Shown: positions 1 through 9,346, counted from the first letter of the stretch. The stretch is 64,000 bases of DNA from Pedobacter sp. JY14-1 (GCF_029269825.1 NZ_JARJHU010000005.1:124001-188000); one strand, 5' to 3'. A program made the numbers and translations. Notes: a model not told the origin generated them from the sequence alone.

Positions 1-19
1 GGAATAGTTCCGGCCTTGA

Positions 20-2614
20 TCAAAAGATAAAACCTACAGAAATATAAGGAAGTGTCGCTTCCCGCGAAAAACCTACGGCCGCCTGGATCAGCAGCACCTC
101 TCCGGGAACCACATAGAGTCCCCCACCATAGCCATGATGCCAGCGGGATGATGTCTCTCCGCGTTCCCACACCCTTCCAATATCATTGAATGCGATCATT
201 CCCACAGTTCCGGGCACCAGGTATGAAGCAAAGTTGAACAGTTTAAGCCTCATGTCAATATTGTGATAGGCCATAGTTGTGCCGGTAAACCTGCGGCTGT
301 TAAAGCCTCTCAGGCTGTTTACCCCTCCAATCTGCATGCGCTGGAAAAACGCAGGATTACCCACTACGGTACCTCCGCCCAGCCTGTTCGCAAACACAAC
401 ACCTGAATTGGCGGGCTTCAGGTAAAACCGGAACTCGGTAGTTACCGCGCCATATTTATCTGCCGTTTTGTCGAGCCGGTGCTGCCCGATAAGACTGGTC
501 TTCCAGTAAATTCCGTTTGAAGGAATGGCCACATTGTCTCTGGAGTCGTAAATCATATCTGCGGTAAAGCCTCCATAGTATTTGTCTTCAAAGATTCCCT
601 GTTCGGGATGGAGCGCGTTGTAGTCATTAAAAAAACGTTCTTCGTTAGCGGATGACCTACTGGTATACCATGAAGCCAGTATACCCGCCTGAACTTTCAG
701 ATTTCTGCCCAGATCCCGGCTTAGTTTTATTTCTGCGTTCAGATAATCGTAGTGGTTGCGGTAATATTTAATGCCATCTTCCCTGTCTTGAGTGCTTTCT
801 TCCTGATCCACATCCAGAAACTTAGTATCATTGCCGATACCAAAAAAATTGCTCTGGTTATTTGGCCCCAGCAAGTGGCCATGGATGATCAGATCGTTTT
901 TTCCGACCGCATGTTTGAACTCACTCTTATAATCCAGGATGAACGATTGTCTTCCTGTAGTATAATTGGTCCAGAATTCATGTCTGGCACCAAATGGCCG
1001 CTTCCTGAAGCCCTGCGTTTCAACAATATAACCTAGTCCGATCTGGAACCCCTGGTCAATATTATAGTTCAGGCTGAATAAAGGTCCCGATCTGTCATAC
1101 AGGAAGCTGTTTTTATCGAACTGGTTCACAAGCGTATCGTTTTCAAGACGGAATCTCGCCAGAGACCGGGATGGCAGTCTGTTATTTTCTTCCCGGAGGT
1201 CGTAAATGAATGGTTTATTGCGAACATCGCCGCCAACCTCGAAGTTATCCGCACCACTCCCGCCGATCAGGCGCACCCGGATCGGTGAATTTTCCTTTCC
1301 GGTTACCGAAAAGACATCTTCCCCGCCCATTCCATAAAGCCTGACTTCACGGGTAATATTGGGTTGAAACGTTCGCTCATAGACTTTTCGTCCTTGTTTA
1401 CCTTCTTTATTGATGTTATGCACGGTGACTTTTACCGTACCGCTTTCCTGGTTACTAATCTCAACATATTCTTTCTTATCTGAGGCGGGAACATCTACAT
1501 GGATAGATAAAAACCGGTAATAATGCAGGGCCAGTGAATCCAGCTTGTCCCTTCGGGAGTTCATGAACCGGATCAGTTCCTCGCCTCCGAGCCTGAAGAT
1601 CGTATCGGGCATTTTTCTGAATGCACTATCGATTACCGCTCTGGTCAGCCTGGATTTCACGAAACTGACCTGCTCCTTCCAGTCCTGTTCATCCAGTTCA
1701 TTCAGGAAATAGCGGTCAAAGTAACGTTCATTAAAGTTCCAGTGATCTACGTCCCGGATGGTCCCGCTATAAGGCTGCAGATGTGATTTGAGCCACTGGT
1801 GATTGAGTATCCAGGGGAATACACCCGAGGTCCGGTAAAATACTTTATCGCGGTCGCGGGGAATCGGCAGATAAGAAGTCTCGCCCTTTTCCTTGACCGG
1901 TAACCATCGCCAGTTATCTTCATGACGGTCCCAGTCGCCCAACAGGAAATCCAGCAGCCTCGCCCTTAAAGTCAGCTTCTGATTGGCCCTGGTATCGTTG
2001 TCCTGCTGTATTTTCCGCTGAACTTTAGCGGTATTGTCCGTCTCCTCGTCAAAAGGTGACCTGGGCTCGAGGAGGTACACAGCATTGGCAAAATCTTTAC
2101 GGTAGTCACCCAGTGCAGGATCATCACCGACATAAACAAGTTCTGGGGCAGCATGCGCAAGCCCGAGCGCGCTGGCCAGCGGTGGCACGACCAGCGCTGC
2201 AAAGGGATGATTGGTGGATACCTGGTCCTGGACAATGTCTTTTGCGATGGTAGGCCGCAGGTTTTCAGGTAGTCCGCGTTCAGGATATTTCTGCACGGTC
2301 CTCAATGCCCATTCTTTTCCTGAAGCATCTTCCAACCGTAGTGAGCGGGTCTGCATGCCGCCGCCCAGTTTTACAATCCTGAAGCCGCCACGTTCCTTGC
2401 CGAGGTCTATCTTCCTGATCTTTACCGGTGTAGCCCAAACTCTGCGGTATCCCTCTCCCAGCCAGAACCTGTGCAAAGCGCTTACCTTGTCATATTCAGG
2501 CCCCATAGCTACCGTTATGGAATCACTTGTGACCTGTGAATGGGTGGAAAGGCTTACACTGGTCAGGAGGCTGAATAAAAATAATGACAGGTAAGGCAGG
2601 CTTTTCAAATGCAT
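20..2614 (-). CDS. Omp85/D15-type outer-membrane barrel with a kinase-like N-terminal domain
   Basis: 864 residues with a signal peptide (about 1-27). The C-terminal half reads as a BamA/TamA-type (bacterial surface antigen) beta-barrel and ends in phenylalanine, as outer-membrane barrels do. The N-terminal half is not a POTRA array. It carries a glycine-rich GGGMQTRSLRLED stretch (about 84-96), then DWDRHEDNW (227-235) and IPRDRD (251-256), which resemble the catalytic DRHxxN loop and the metal-binding Asp of atypical (PI-kinase/HipA-like) kinases. In related Bacteroidota proteins a calcineurin-like phosphoesterase domain precedes this region; here it is absent. The gene begins one base after the stop of the upstream GAF gene, so the two are almost certainly co-transcribed. 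Barrel assignment is firm; kinase activity is inference. Confidence 0.8.
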   Translation of the reverse strand: MHLKSLPYLSLFLFSLLTSVSLSTHSQVTSDSITVAMGPEYDKVSALHRFWLGEGYRRVWATPVKIRKIDLGKERGGFRIVKLGGGMQTRSLRLEDASGKEWALRTVQKYPERGLPENLRPTIAKDIVQDQVSTNHPFAALVVPPLASALGLAHAAPELVYVGDDPALGDYRKDFANAVYLLEPRSPFDEETDNTAKVQRKIQQDNDTRANQKLTLRARLLDFLLGDWDRHEDNWRWLPVKEKGETSYLPIPRDRDKVFYRTSGVFPWILNHQWLKSHLQPYSGTIRDVDHWNFNERYFDRYFLNELDEQDWKEQVSFVKSRLTRAVIDSAFRKMPDTIFRLGGEELIRFMNSRRDKLDSLALHYYRFLSIHVDVPASDKKEYVEISNQESGTVKVTVHNINKEGKQGRKVYERTFQPNITREVRLYGMGGEDVFSVTGKENSPIRVRLIGGSGADNFEVGGDVRNKPFIYDLREENNRLPSRSLARFRLENDTLVNQFDKNSFLYDRSGPLFSLNYNIDQGFQIGLGYIVETQGFRKRPFGARHEFWTNYTTGRQSFILDYKSEFKHAVGKNDLIIHGHLLGPNNQSNFFGIGNDTKFLDVDQEESTQDREDGIKYYRNHYDYLNAEIKLSRDLGRNLKVQAGILASWYTSRSSANEERFFNDYNALHPEQGIFEDKYYGGFTADMIYDSRDNVAIPSNGIYWKTSLIGQHRLDKTADKYGAVTTEFRFYLKPANSGVVFANRLGGGTVVGNPAFFQRMQIGGVNSLRGFNSRRFTGTTMAYHNIDMRLKLFNFASYLVPGTVGMIAFNDIGRVWERGETSSRWHHGYGGGLYVVPGEVLLIQAAVGFSREATLPYISVGFIF

Positions 2615-2615
2615 A

Positions 2616-4982
2616 TCAATTTGCTGATCTTTTATAGCTTACCCCGACCCTCAGCGCCTTCAAACCTTCCACACCCTGCAATTCTTCCAGTTCCAGGTGT
2701 TCAAGATCGTTGTTGAGCAAGCCCTGGCGCTGCAGTTTCCTGATGTACCCAAGATATTCCTGGGCTTCTGAAGAGTTGAAATAGACAATAGCAATTTTTC
2801 CGGGCTGTGTCAGCCGCTCATCAGTATCACGGATATGGGCCTTGTCGATACGTTTCTTCACCATCTGATAGCGTATATTGTAACTTCCTTCCACATCAAA
2901 CCGCTGCTCATCAATCCTGAAGCTAACATCAATCGGCTTGTCGTAGATAAAGATCAGCTGTGTAGTTTCCAGGGGAAGGGAAAAATAAGGCCCCAGATTA
3001 TTAGTCGTCTGCGCTATTTCCGCGAGGACCCTGAGTTGTTTGAGTCTGAAGGTACTGATCAGCTCTGGTGTAAATGGTTTACCTGGCGCTATGGACTGGC
3101 CCAGATAAATATCAAATTCGACGCCGTCGGTCCTGAACTTTTCAAAGTAATTGGGATAAACTGCCTGCAGCTCGGTGTTGAAATCATCCAGGTGCCTGGT
3201 GACCGCCAGATTGATCATTTGCATGCTTTTCTCATAACGTTCCCGGTTTTCATATACCTTGCTGTCTGCCCCGGTCTGCCTGAAATAAGTTTCAATAACT
3301 GCGGAAAGTTCCGGATGCTTCTCTTTCAGCAGATTTAGTTCTGCAGGGACCTGCCGCTGAAGATAATCTTCCGTTTTTAATATTTCCCGGTCTGAGAGTT
3401 CATCCAGGCTCTTAAATTTCCAGATGGTGTCTTTTTTGGGAATATCATCTTCATTACAAAGTAAAGCCATATTTCCGACTTGCCGGATCGTCTGTTCAAG
3501 TATCTCAAAATGAGCGTATAAGTCACGTCGGATCGCTGCGTTCCGCTGAACACTCGAATTCCTGATATCCACAGCGCCATACAGCGGGAATACATTCCGG
3601 AAGTAAATCGGCTCTACAGGAAGATTGCGTTCCCAGGCACCTGACTGCAGGTAGTTGTAGGCTGCTTCATTGAACCGCCACTGAATGGCAGGTTGAAGCG
3701 CGGTAAACTTATCGGTAATGATATCCTGTATCCTGTTATTAAAATCTATAATGATATTCTGGAACAATTGTGCCAGTAAGGGAAAGGCGCTTTCAATCTT
3801 CGTTAAGGTATTGCCATTGAATACGCTGTTGTCCCGCGTATAAAACTCAAGGCATCCGACGAGTTTGGCGTTATAATACAATGGAAATAGCGCGTAAGAT
3901 CTGATCCCTGTTCCGCTCAGCAACCTGAGCAGTTGGTAACCGGATTGCTCCTCCTCAGTGATCTCGGGAAAAATGAGTGTCCTTGGGTTCCGGAGGTAGT
4001 CTTCGATCAGGCTTTTATACTCAATATCGTCGATACCCTTGTCCCTGGCCAGTTGGATGACGATGCTCCTGAAACCTGACTGCTCGTCAATCATCAGCTT
4101 CTTGTTTACCTTAATGTAAGGCAACATTCCAAATTCGGCGTGCTCTGTACCGACAAGCGTCTTTAATGCCGCTGCAATATCCTTACTGTGTTCACCTCTC
4201 TGCGATTCATTGTGCTGAATGATGATATCTTTTACAGTCTCTAAGGCATATTCTGCAGTCACATCGGTAAGTGTGATGATCGCGATGCCCTCAATGGTAA
4301 AAATCCCGGGCGGGATCAGCTTAGTCAGTATCTTGAGTGTATTCCGCTCATCTTTGATGTAGTCCCTAACATCTTTCAGGTCATATTCCGGGAGGCTTGC
4401 GCTTGCGGTAATATCCATGAACCGGGTATCCACATCCAGGCGGTAATACCGGAGCAGATGCGTTTCCGGATCTGTTATAGAATGGATGGTAAACTGATTA
4501 CTGTTAAGCGAAAAGCCATAAAACCGTTCCATAATGATATTATAGAAAGCGGAAAGCATGTTTCGTTCCATGTCCTTTTTGGGCGGCAGGGTAAGGTCTG
4601 GCCTCAGGCTACACATGGACTGTCCCATAAATACGCTGTAAAATGCGTCCGTTCCATAATGAAAAACCCCGCTCAATGGTGTACCGATGGCCCAGTACTG
4701 CTGGGTTTCATCATTAATGATCGGCGAAAGCGAGGTATGGATCAGTTCAAAAAGCTGCGTGTATTTGGGTGCGTCTTCAGGTGCTACAGGATTTCTGAGT
4801 TCGGGATACTGATTAAACTGCTGAAGAATATATCTGTAAAAATTCACCTTACCAGTCTGCTCTGTTTCTGCCTTTCTCTCGACATATTCAATGAATGGCC
4901 GCAGGGAAAGCCTGATTTCTGCGCCTGTTGGATGCACTCCGGGATTGTTTGCCTTATTCAGATCTAGCGTTATGGCTTGCAT
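2616..4982 (-). CDS. Large GAF-domain protein
   Basis: About 788 residues, cytoplasmic by appearance (no signal peptide, no clear membrane span). It resembles the long GAF-domain proteins common in Sphingobacteriaceae, with a GAF-like sensory segment in the middle (around residues 270-410). No output domain (kinase, cyclase, EAL) is recognisable in the C-terminal half. The reading frame can be extended to a TTG at 5006, but the ATG at 4982, giving MQAITLDL, is the more likely start. It sits between the propeller lipoprotein gene (65-base gap) and the barrel gene (1-base gap), in what looks like one operon. Ligand and role are unknown. Confidence 0.7.
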   Translation of the reverse strand: MQAITLDLNKANNPGVHPTGAEIRLSLRPFIEYVERKAETEQTGKVNFYRYILQQFNQYPELRNPVAPEDAPKYTQLFELIHTSLSPIINDETQQYWAIGTPLSGVFHYGTDAFYSVFMGQSMCSLRPDLTLPPKKDMERNMLSAFYNIIMERFYGFSLNSNQFTIHSITDPETHLLRYYRLDVDTRFMDITASASLPEYDLKDVRDYIKDERNTLKILTKLIPPGIFTIEGIAIITLTDVTAEYALETVKDIIIQHNESQRGEHSKDIAAALKTLVGTEHAEFGMLPYIKVNKKLMIDEQSGFRSIVIQLARDKGIDDIEYKSLIEDYLRNPRTLIFPEITEEEQSGYQLLRLLSGTGIRSYALFPLYYNAKLVGCLEFYTRDNSVFNGNTLTKIESAFPLLAQLFQNIIIDFNNRIQDIITDKFTALQPAIQWRFNEAAYNYLQSGAWERNLPVEPIYFRNVFPLYGAVDIRNSSVQRNAAIRRDLYAHFEILEQTIRQVGNMALLCNEDDIPKKDTIWKFKSLDELSDREILKTEDYLQRQVPAELNLLKEKHPELSAVIETYFRQTGADSKVYENRERYEKSMQMINLAVTRHLDDFNTELQAVYPNYFEKFRTDGVEFDIYLGQSIAPGKPFTPELISTFRLKQLRVLAEIAQTTNNLGPYFSLPLETTQLIFIYDKPIDVSFRIDEQRFDVEGSYNIRYQMVKKRIDKAHIRDTDERLTQPGKIAIVYFNSSEAQEYLGYIRKLQRQGLLNNDLEHLELEELQGVEGLKALRVGVSYKRSAN

Positions 4983-5047
4983 GGGCGTAAATAAAAACAG
5001 CTTCAAAGGTACTATGTGATTTCACATAACCGGTAAGATAAACGTAA

Positions 5048-5890
5048 TTATTTATAAGCGAACTTAAGTATGTTTCCGTCTGTGATCTCATCCCCTTCAT
5101 TCGAAATGTAAAGGTTATTGTCCTTGTCGAAGGCGATGCCTTCAGGCTGGTTGAAAGTCGACGCATTCAACTGGTGTGCTTCCTTTATTCTCCAGGAAGC
5201 ATCTGTCACGACCAGCAGTTTATTCATAGACGACAGAATATACCATTCGCCTGTCCTGGGGTTTTTAGTGAGTGCCGACGGGTGAAAGCCGGTTTTCAGC
5301 TTTTTCTCCAGCTGATCAAGGGCTATACTGAAACTACCTTCGAAGGTCAGCGTATCGGCTCCCTGGTCATAGGCAAGCCTGTAACCTGTTAACAGCTGTT
5401 TTTTTTTGTCAGAGGCACAGCTCTTGCAGAGTATATACAATTTTTTTTCTCCGGCATCTGCATAAAGGCTTTCGTATTCAGCTTTGGGGACGAGTCGCTT
5501 GTATTCTTTTACAAGATCTGTTTTCTTTCTGGTGGTTTCACTAAAGGGAAACGAATAGACCGTTCCGCTGCTTTTAAGGACAAAAACCTGCTCGAAAGCA
5601 ATGGCCAGATCTTCATAGTCACCGGACGGTGCAAATTTGATATTCTTTTGCTTCTTTACACCCCAGGCCTGTCTGAACAAACGGCCGTCTTCATCCTGGA
5701 TGCTGTAAACGGTATCGGCGTTCATATTGCGAAAGGCAATGCCCGAGATCTCCAGTAAGCTGGACGGCATTTTGAATTTATCCGGCATTTTTAGATTATA
5801 GCCCTCGGGGCTGGTGTATTTTCCTTTTGGCAGCTTGCAGCTGAAAAAAGGAAAGGTCAAGATCAAGATGAAATAGCTGAACCTGTTCAT
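5048..5890 (-). CDS. SdiA-regulated-type beta-propeller lipoprotein
   Basis: 280 residues with a lipobox ending FFSC (Cys18), so probably an exported lipoprotein. The body has the repeating pattern of the SdiA-regulated (YjiK-like) family: EISGIAFR near the start, then DYEDLAIA, and NQPEGIAFDKDNNLYISNEGD near the end. The family is a propeller related in fold to phytase-like and SMP-30-like proteins, and no enzymatic activity is established. Its start codon overlaps the ppk1 stop codon (ATGA), which is strong evidence for co-translation with polyphosphate kinase. The association with phosphate polymers is suggestive only. Confidence 0.75.
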   Translation of the reverse strand: MNRFSYFILILTFPFFSCKLPKGKYTSPEGYNLKMPDKFKMPSSLLEISGIAFRNMNADTVYSIQDEDGRLFRQAWGVKKQKNIKFAPSGDYEDLAIAFEQVFVLKSSGTVYSFPFSETTRKKTDLVKEYKRLVPKAEYESLYADAGEKKLYILCKSCASDKKKQLLTGYRLAYDQGADTLTFEGSFSIALDQLEKKLKTGFHPSALTKNPRTGEWYILSSMNKLLVVTDASWRIKEAHQLNASTFNQPEGIAFDKDNNLYISNEGDEITDGNILKFAYK

Positions 5891-7827
5891 GTTGCTGAAG
5901 GCAGCGCATGCTGCTGTTTTAAATACTGATAAATTGCTTCCTGCGCCGTATTGTCGTACTGCATCTCCAGCAGTTGGAGGATGGCCAGCCGGAGCTGATT
6001 GTCATACACGGGAAAACACACTTCTATCCTGTTGTAAATATTTCTGTTCATCCAGTCTGCCGATCCCATCCACACTTCTTCCTTTCCGCAATTGTGAAAA
6101 GCAAAGATACGGCCATGTTCCAGATAACGGCCTACAATACGGATTACTGTAATGTTCTCGCTGAGACCGGCCACTCCGGGCAACAGGCAGCAGATGCCCC
6201 GCACGATCAGCCTTATCCTGACCCCTGCCTGGGAGGCGGCATAAAGCTTGGCGATCAGGGACTGCTCTTCGAGGTTATTTAATTTGATGGTAATGCCGGA
6301 ACTTTTTCCTGACATGGCATGGTTTATTTCCCGTTGTATGAGGTTGAGGAATGCTTCCTGCAGGTTAAACCGGGATATCAGCAAGTGCCGGAAAGACAGG
6401 GTATCGTCAGCCGTATATTTCCCTGCGGCAAGAAAATTAAACAACTGCTCCAGTTCTGACAGCAAAAGACTGTTTGCGGTCAGTAATATATGGTCTGTAT
6501 AGAAACGGGCCGTGTTTTCATTCAGATTTCCAGTAGCCAGTAAACCCAGTGACTGAACGGACGCTCCGCTCTTTCTTTTTACCAGTGCGATTTTTGCGTG
6601 TACTTTAAGATGAATATTGCTGTAAATGATCTTAACTCCCGCAGCCTTCATTTTTTTGGCCCATTTAAGGTTATTGGCCTCGTCAAACCTGGCCTTCAGT
6701 TCCACCATTGCCCATACGTCCTTGCCGTTCCTCGCCGCAGTTTCCAGCGCTGTCACAATCTGCGAATTGGATGCGACGCGGTACAATGTGACATAGACAG
6801 CAGTGACCTCGGGATCATTTGCAGCCTCATTAAAGAACCGCAATACCGGCTCATAGGTTTCGTAAGGTACATTGATGAGGATATCCTTTTCTTTTATGCA
6901 ACTGAACAGTGTATCCCTTTCTTTGACGGATATGGCCTGCACAGGCGGCCAGGGCTGATATTGATGTGGTGCGCCCTCTAGTGGAAAGCTGCTTAAATCC
7001 CGCAGGTTATGGTAACGCCCCCCGGCAATGAGTGAAGCCTCTCCAAGTTTCAGCGCGTAAACTACACTGTAAAGCGACCGCAAAGACATGTCGGGTTCAT
7101 ACAGTAATCTTGTAGCGAAGCCAAGGTCACGGGTTTCCAGACGCCGTTCCAGCACCGTTGCAATGTCTTCACCGGGAATCTCCTCCAGGTCAAGCTGGGC
7201 ATCCCTTGTGATCTTAAGGTTATAAGCACCCTTTACCAGGTATCCGGGAAACAAGCGGTCCAGACAGTGTTTAATGATATCCTCAAGAAATAATATATAT
7301 TCAGTATCAGACGTCCGGAACTTGTAGAAACGAGGGATCTTGTCGGAAGGCACATTGACCAGAAAAGCAAACTCCCCGCCCTGCTTGCTTTCCAGCAGTA
7401 CCATCTGATAAAGTTTGTTGTTCTCGGCAAAGAATTTGCTGATACCGTCATCTACAGGAACCGGATTAAGGTAGGCCATGACTGTACCAAAGAAAAGCTC
7501 CGTGACCGGGGCTGAAATTACAGGTGGAACAGGTTGTCCGTAGCACCAGCGGATACGCTGATTCTCAAGCAAAGGAATCAGTTGCTTGGTAATGATCCTG
7601 CCATAAAACTCCTGCTGTGCTTCGATCTCCTTTCTGGCAGCCGTGTCACCCGAGGCCATAAGTAATGGCATCCTTACCCGGTAAAATTCATCCAGGTTTG
7701 AAGAATAAATGGCCAGGAACCTGATACGTTCCATCAGTGGAACCTCATCATTTGCAGCTTCAGTCAGTACCCGCAGGTTAAAACTAAGCCAGCTCAGGTC
7801 CCTGTTGGCGAATATAGGGTCTTTCAT
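5887..7827 (-). CDS. ppk1: Polyphosphate kinase 1
   Basis: 646 residues, slightly short for PPK1 (usually about 690-700). It reversibly polymerises the gamma-phosphate of ATP into inorganic polyphosphate. The N-terminal FANRDLSWLSFNLRVL and SSNLDEFYRVRMP are PPK1 signatures. His410 in KVHAKIALV is the expected autophosphorylated histidine, followed by ATGNLNENTARFYTDH. The second conserved region reads GRYLEHGRIFAFHN. The start lies 3 bases after the stop of the HD/Pycsar-like gene, and the stop overlaps the next gene by 4 bases. A second ppk copy elsewhere cannot be excluded. Confidence 0.95.
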   Translation of the reverse strand: MKDPIFANRDLSWLSFNLRVLTEAANDEVPLMERIRFLAIYSSNLDEFYRVRMPLLMASGDTAARKEIEAQQEFYGRIITKQLIPLLENQRIRWCYGQPVPPVISAPVTELFFGTVMAYLNPVPVDDGISKFFAENNKLYQMVLLESKQGGEFAFLVNVPSDKIPRFYKFRTSDTEYILFLEDIIKHCLDRLFPGYLVKGAYNLKITRDAQLDLEEIPGEDIATVLERRLETRDLGFATRLLYEPDMSLRSLYSVVYALKLGEASLIAGGRYHNLRDLSSFPLEGAPHQYQPWPPVQAISVKERDTLFSCIKEKDILINVPYETYEPVLRFFNEAANDPEVTAVYVTLYRVASNSQIVTALETAARNGKDVWAMVELKARFDEANNLKWAKKMKAAGVKIIYSNIHLKVHAKIALVKRKSGASVQSLGLLATGNLNENTARFYTDHILLTANSLLLSELEQLFNFLAAGKYTADDTLSFRHLLISRFNLQEAFLNLIQREINHAMSGKSSGITIKLNNLEEQSLIAKLYAASQAGVRIRLIVRGICCLLPGVAGLSENITVIRIVGRYLEHGRIFAFHNCGKEEVWMGSADWMNRNIYNRIEVCFPVYDNQLRLAILQLLEMQYDNTAQEAIYQYLKQQHALPSAT

Positions 7828-7830
7828 GCG

Positions 7831-9066
7831 CTATATAGCTACAAGGGCAGCCGCAATGATAAATGCCAGTACTGCGGCGACAATGCCGAACATAAATACA
7901 TTATAAGCAATGCGCAGTAAGCGGTATTTCCGTCCCAGTACTACACCCTGAGCATATACGTCCCTGATCAGGCTGCCATATAAAAATTCTCTGTCTGCCA
8001 TCATCTTGAGCATACCCTCTTCATAATCTGGCAATGTCATCCGGTAAAAATTACCAAAAAACAACAGATTTACCTTTTTTGCCCTGATGTCTTCGGGGGT
8101 GAAAATACCTGTCGGTATGGAAGGCCTGGTAGCCAGGATGGAAAATACCATAGTTACTACGCAGATGATCAGTAATAATAAGGTGGGAATGATCAGGTGA
8201 GGATTATCTTCCAGCTTGCGAAGCAGCAGGCTAAGGATAACGGATAAGATGATAGAGTTGGTAGAGATCATGATATGCGCTTTATTGTCTGCCATATCGC
8301 TAAGCCGCTGATGGTTTGCGGAAGTGATTCTGAACATGGTTTCGATTCCCCGGTCCGGCCTGTCGTTTTTGTTCTTTTTACCTCTTTTACTGCCTTCATG
8401 GACCACAGGGTTGAGCCCCTGAGGTTGGATGCTGTTTTCCTTCACTGGTGCCTCTCGGGTTGTATTGTTTGTTTCAAACGATTTGGCTTCCAGTTCAGCG
8501 AGGTTAAGGGCTTTCTTTCCGTCCAGGAGTTCCCGGCAGTAGGCCGTGTGAAATTGATGGGATTTAAGCAGCTGAATAGTCTTATTGCGCCATTCGACCT
8601 TATCTATCTTATGGTGACAAAACGCTTCTGCTTCTTTGCGCATCAGCCGGTTACGCTCCTTAAATGCATCACTGCCGAGATGAAAGAGATCTGCATCGCA
8701 AACGATCTGCTGCAGGAGACCCTCAGGATGCTGAGGCATCATGGTCGCGCGGATACAGCCTGAAACTTCATCTGCTATATCCTGTTCAACACCGTTTTCC
8801 CTAAGGAAGTCTTCTGCAAGTGCAGTTCCCTTTAACTCATGATGGGCACAATCATAAAAATAGCCGATGTCATGAAACCAGCTTGCTGCTACAACGATAA
8901 AGAAATCCCGGTCTGATAAACGGTAATGATTGGAAATCCTGATCGCATTTTCTACTACCTGCTGTGTATGGTCAAGATTGTGATAAATGAACCTGCTGTC
9001 CTGATGTGTACGAAATAAGTGCGATACGTGGCCGCGTAGCTGATCTAATAATTCCCGGTACTGCAT
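7831..9066 (-). CDS. HD phosphohydrolase fused to a Pycsar-effector-like (PycTM) membrane domain
   Basis: 411 residues in two parts. Residues 1-190 form an HD domain with the metal-binding set visible: His33 (LDHTQQ), His65-Asp66 (WFHDIGY), His75/76 and Asp124 (CDADLFHLG). A charged linker (about 200-238) leads to a second domain with the DUF5706/PycTM signature (RLSDMADNKAHIMISTNSII), two adjacent membrane spans (about 265-283 and 291-311) and a third at the C-terminus (386-411). In Pycsar defence, PycTM proteins are the membrane effectors that sense cCMP or cUMP. No cyclase gene is nearby, and HD-PycTM fusions are widespread in Bacteroidota, so a housekeeping or signalling role is as likely as defence. 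It heads the ppk1 operon. Confidence 0.85.
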   Translation of the reverse strand: MQYRELLDQLRGHVSHLFRTHQDSRFIYHNLDHTQQVVENAIRISNHYRLSDRDFFIVVAASWFHDIGYFYDCAHHELKGTALAEDFLRENGVEQDIADEVSGCIRATMMPQHPEGLLQQIVCDADLFHLGSDAFKERNRLMRKEAEAFCHHKIDKVEWRNKTIQLLKSHQFHTAYCRELLDGKKALNLAELEAKSFETNNTTREAPVKENSIQPQGLNPVVHEGSKRGKKNKNDRPDRGIETMFRITSANHQRLSDMADNKAHIMISTNSIILSVILSLLLRKLEDNPHLIIPTLLLLIICVVTMVFSILATRPSIPTGIFTPEDIRAKKVNLLFFGNFYRMTLPDYEEGMLKMMADREFLYGSLIRDVYAQGVVLGRKYRLLRIAYNVFMFGIVAAVLAFIIAAALVAI

Positions 9067-9101
9067 GTGTTTCTATTTTTATCGTTTATAAAGATCGCGC
9101 T

Positions 9102-9120
9102 TCCTTGTCAGAAACAAGGA
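9102..9120. repeat. Small hairpin upstream of the HD-PycTM gene
   Basis: A 7-bp perfect stem (TCCTTGT/ACAAGGA) with a CAGAA loop lies 36 bases upstream of the start at 9066, in its probable leader. It could be a leader hairpin or a protein site; there is no T-run. The rest of the 9067-9208 divergent region shows no clear TAnnTTTG box. Confidence 0.3.
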
Positions 9121-9208
9121 TAAGATTTTAATGTCTAAAAATATTTAAAAAAAACCTGAAACTTCCACTATGGCGAGTTGTTTCCAAGAAAAATCAAATT
9201 GGAATATC

Positions 9209-9346
9209 ATGAAGAACTTAATTGCCTTTAACGGACCAAAAAATGATGAAGAGGACGATGACCTCTTTTATGATGATGATCCTGAGCTGAACCATGATGA
9301 AGATGATGACCTCAGCCTGAATATAGACGATGACTATGAGGAGTGA
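9209..9346 (+). CDS. Very acidic 45-residue protein
   Basis: ATG at 9209, stop TGA at 9344-9346, 45 codons. The start reads MKNLIAFNGPKNDEEDDD and 20 of 45 residues are Asp or Glu, arranged in clusters (DDDP, DEDDD, IDDDYEE). It has no signal peptide, Cys or membrane segment. Periodic Asp-rich motifs spaced about 9-10 residues apart look like protein, not random sequence. It is divergent from the HD-PycTM gene, and its stop abuts the stop of the DUF4185 gene with no base between. I do not recognise the family. It could be a small cation-binding or nucleic-acid-mimic protein; this is not shown. Confidence 0.55.
   Translation: MKNLIAFNGPKNDEEDDDLFYDDDPELNHDEDDDLSLNIDDDYEE

Noticed and set aside
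8275..8763. Plus-strand open frame of 162 codons
   Set aside because: It lies wholly opposite the HD-PycTM gene, has no domain pattern and mirrors its codon structure; a shadow frame.
7831..9066. A full Pycsar defence system
   Set aside because: Only the effector-like domain is present; no pyrimidine cyclase or other defence gene is adjacent, so a defence island is not supported.
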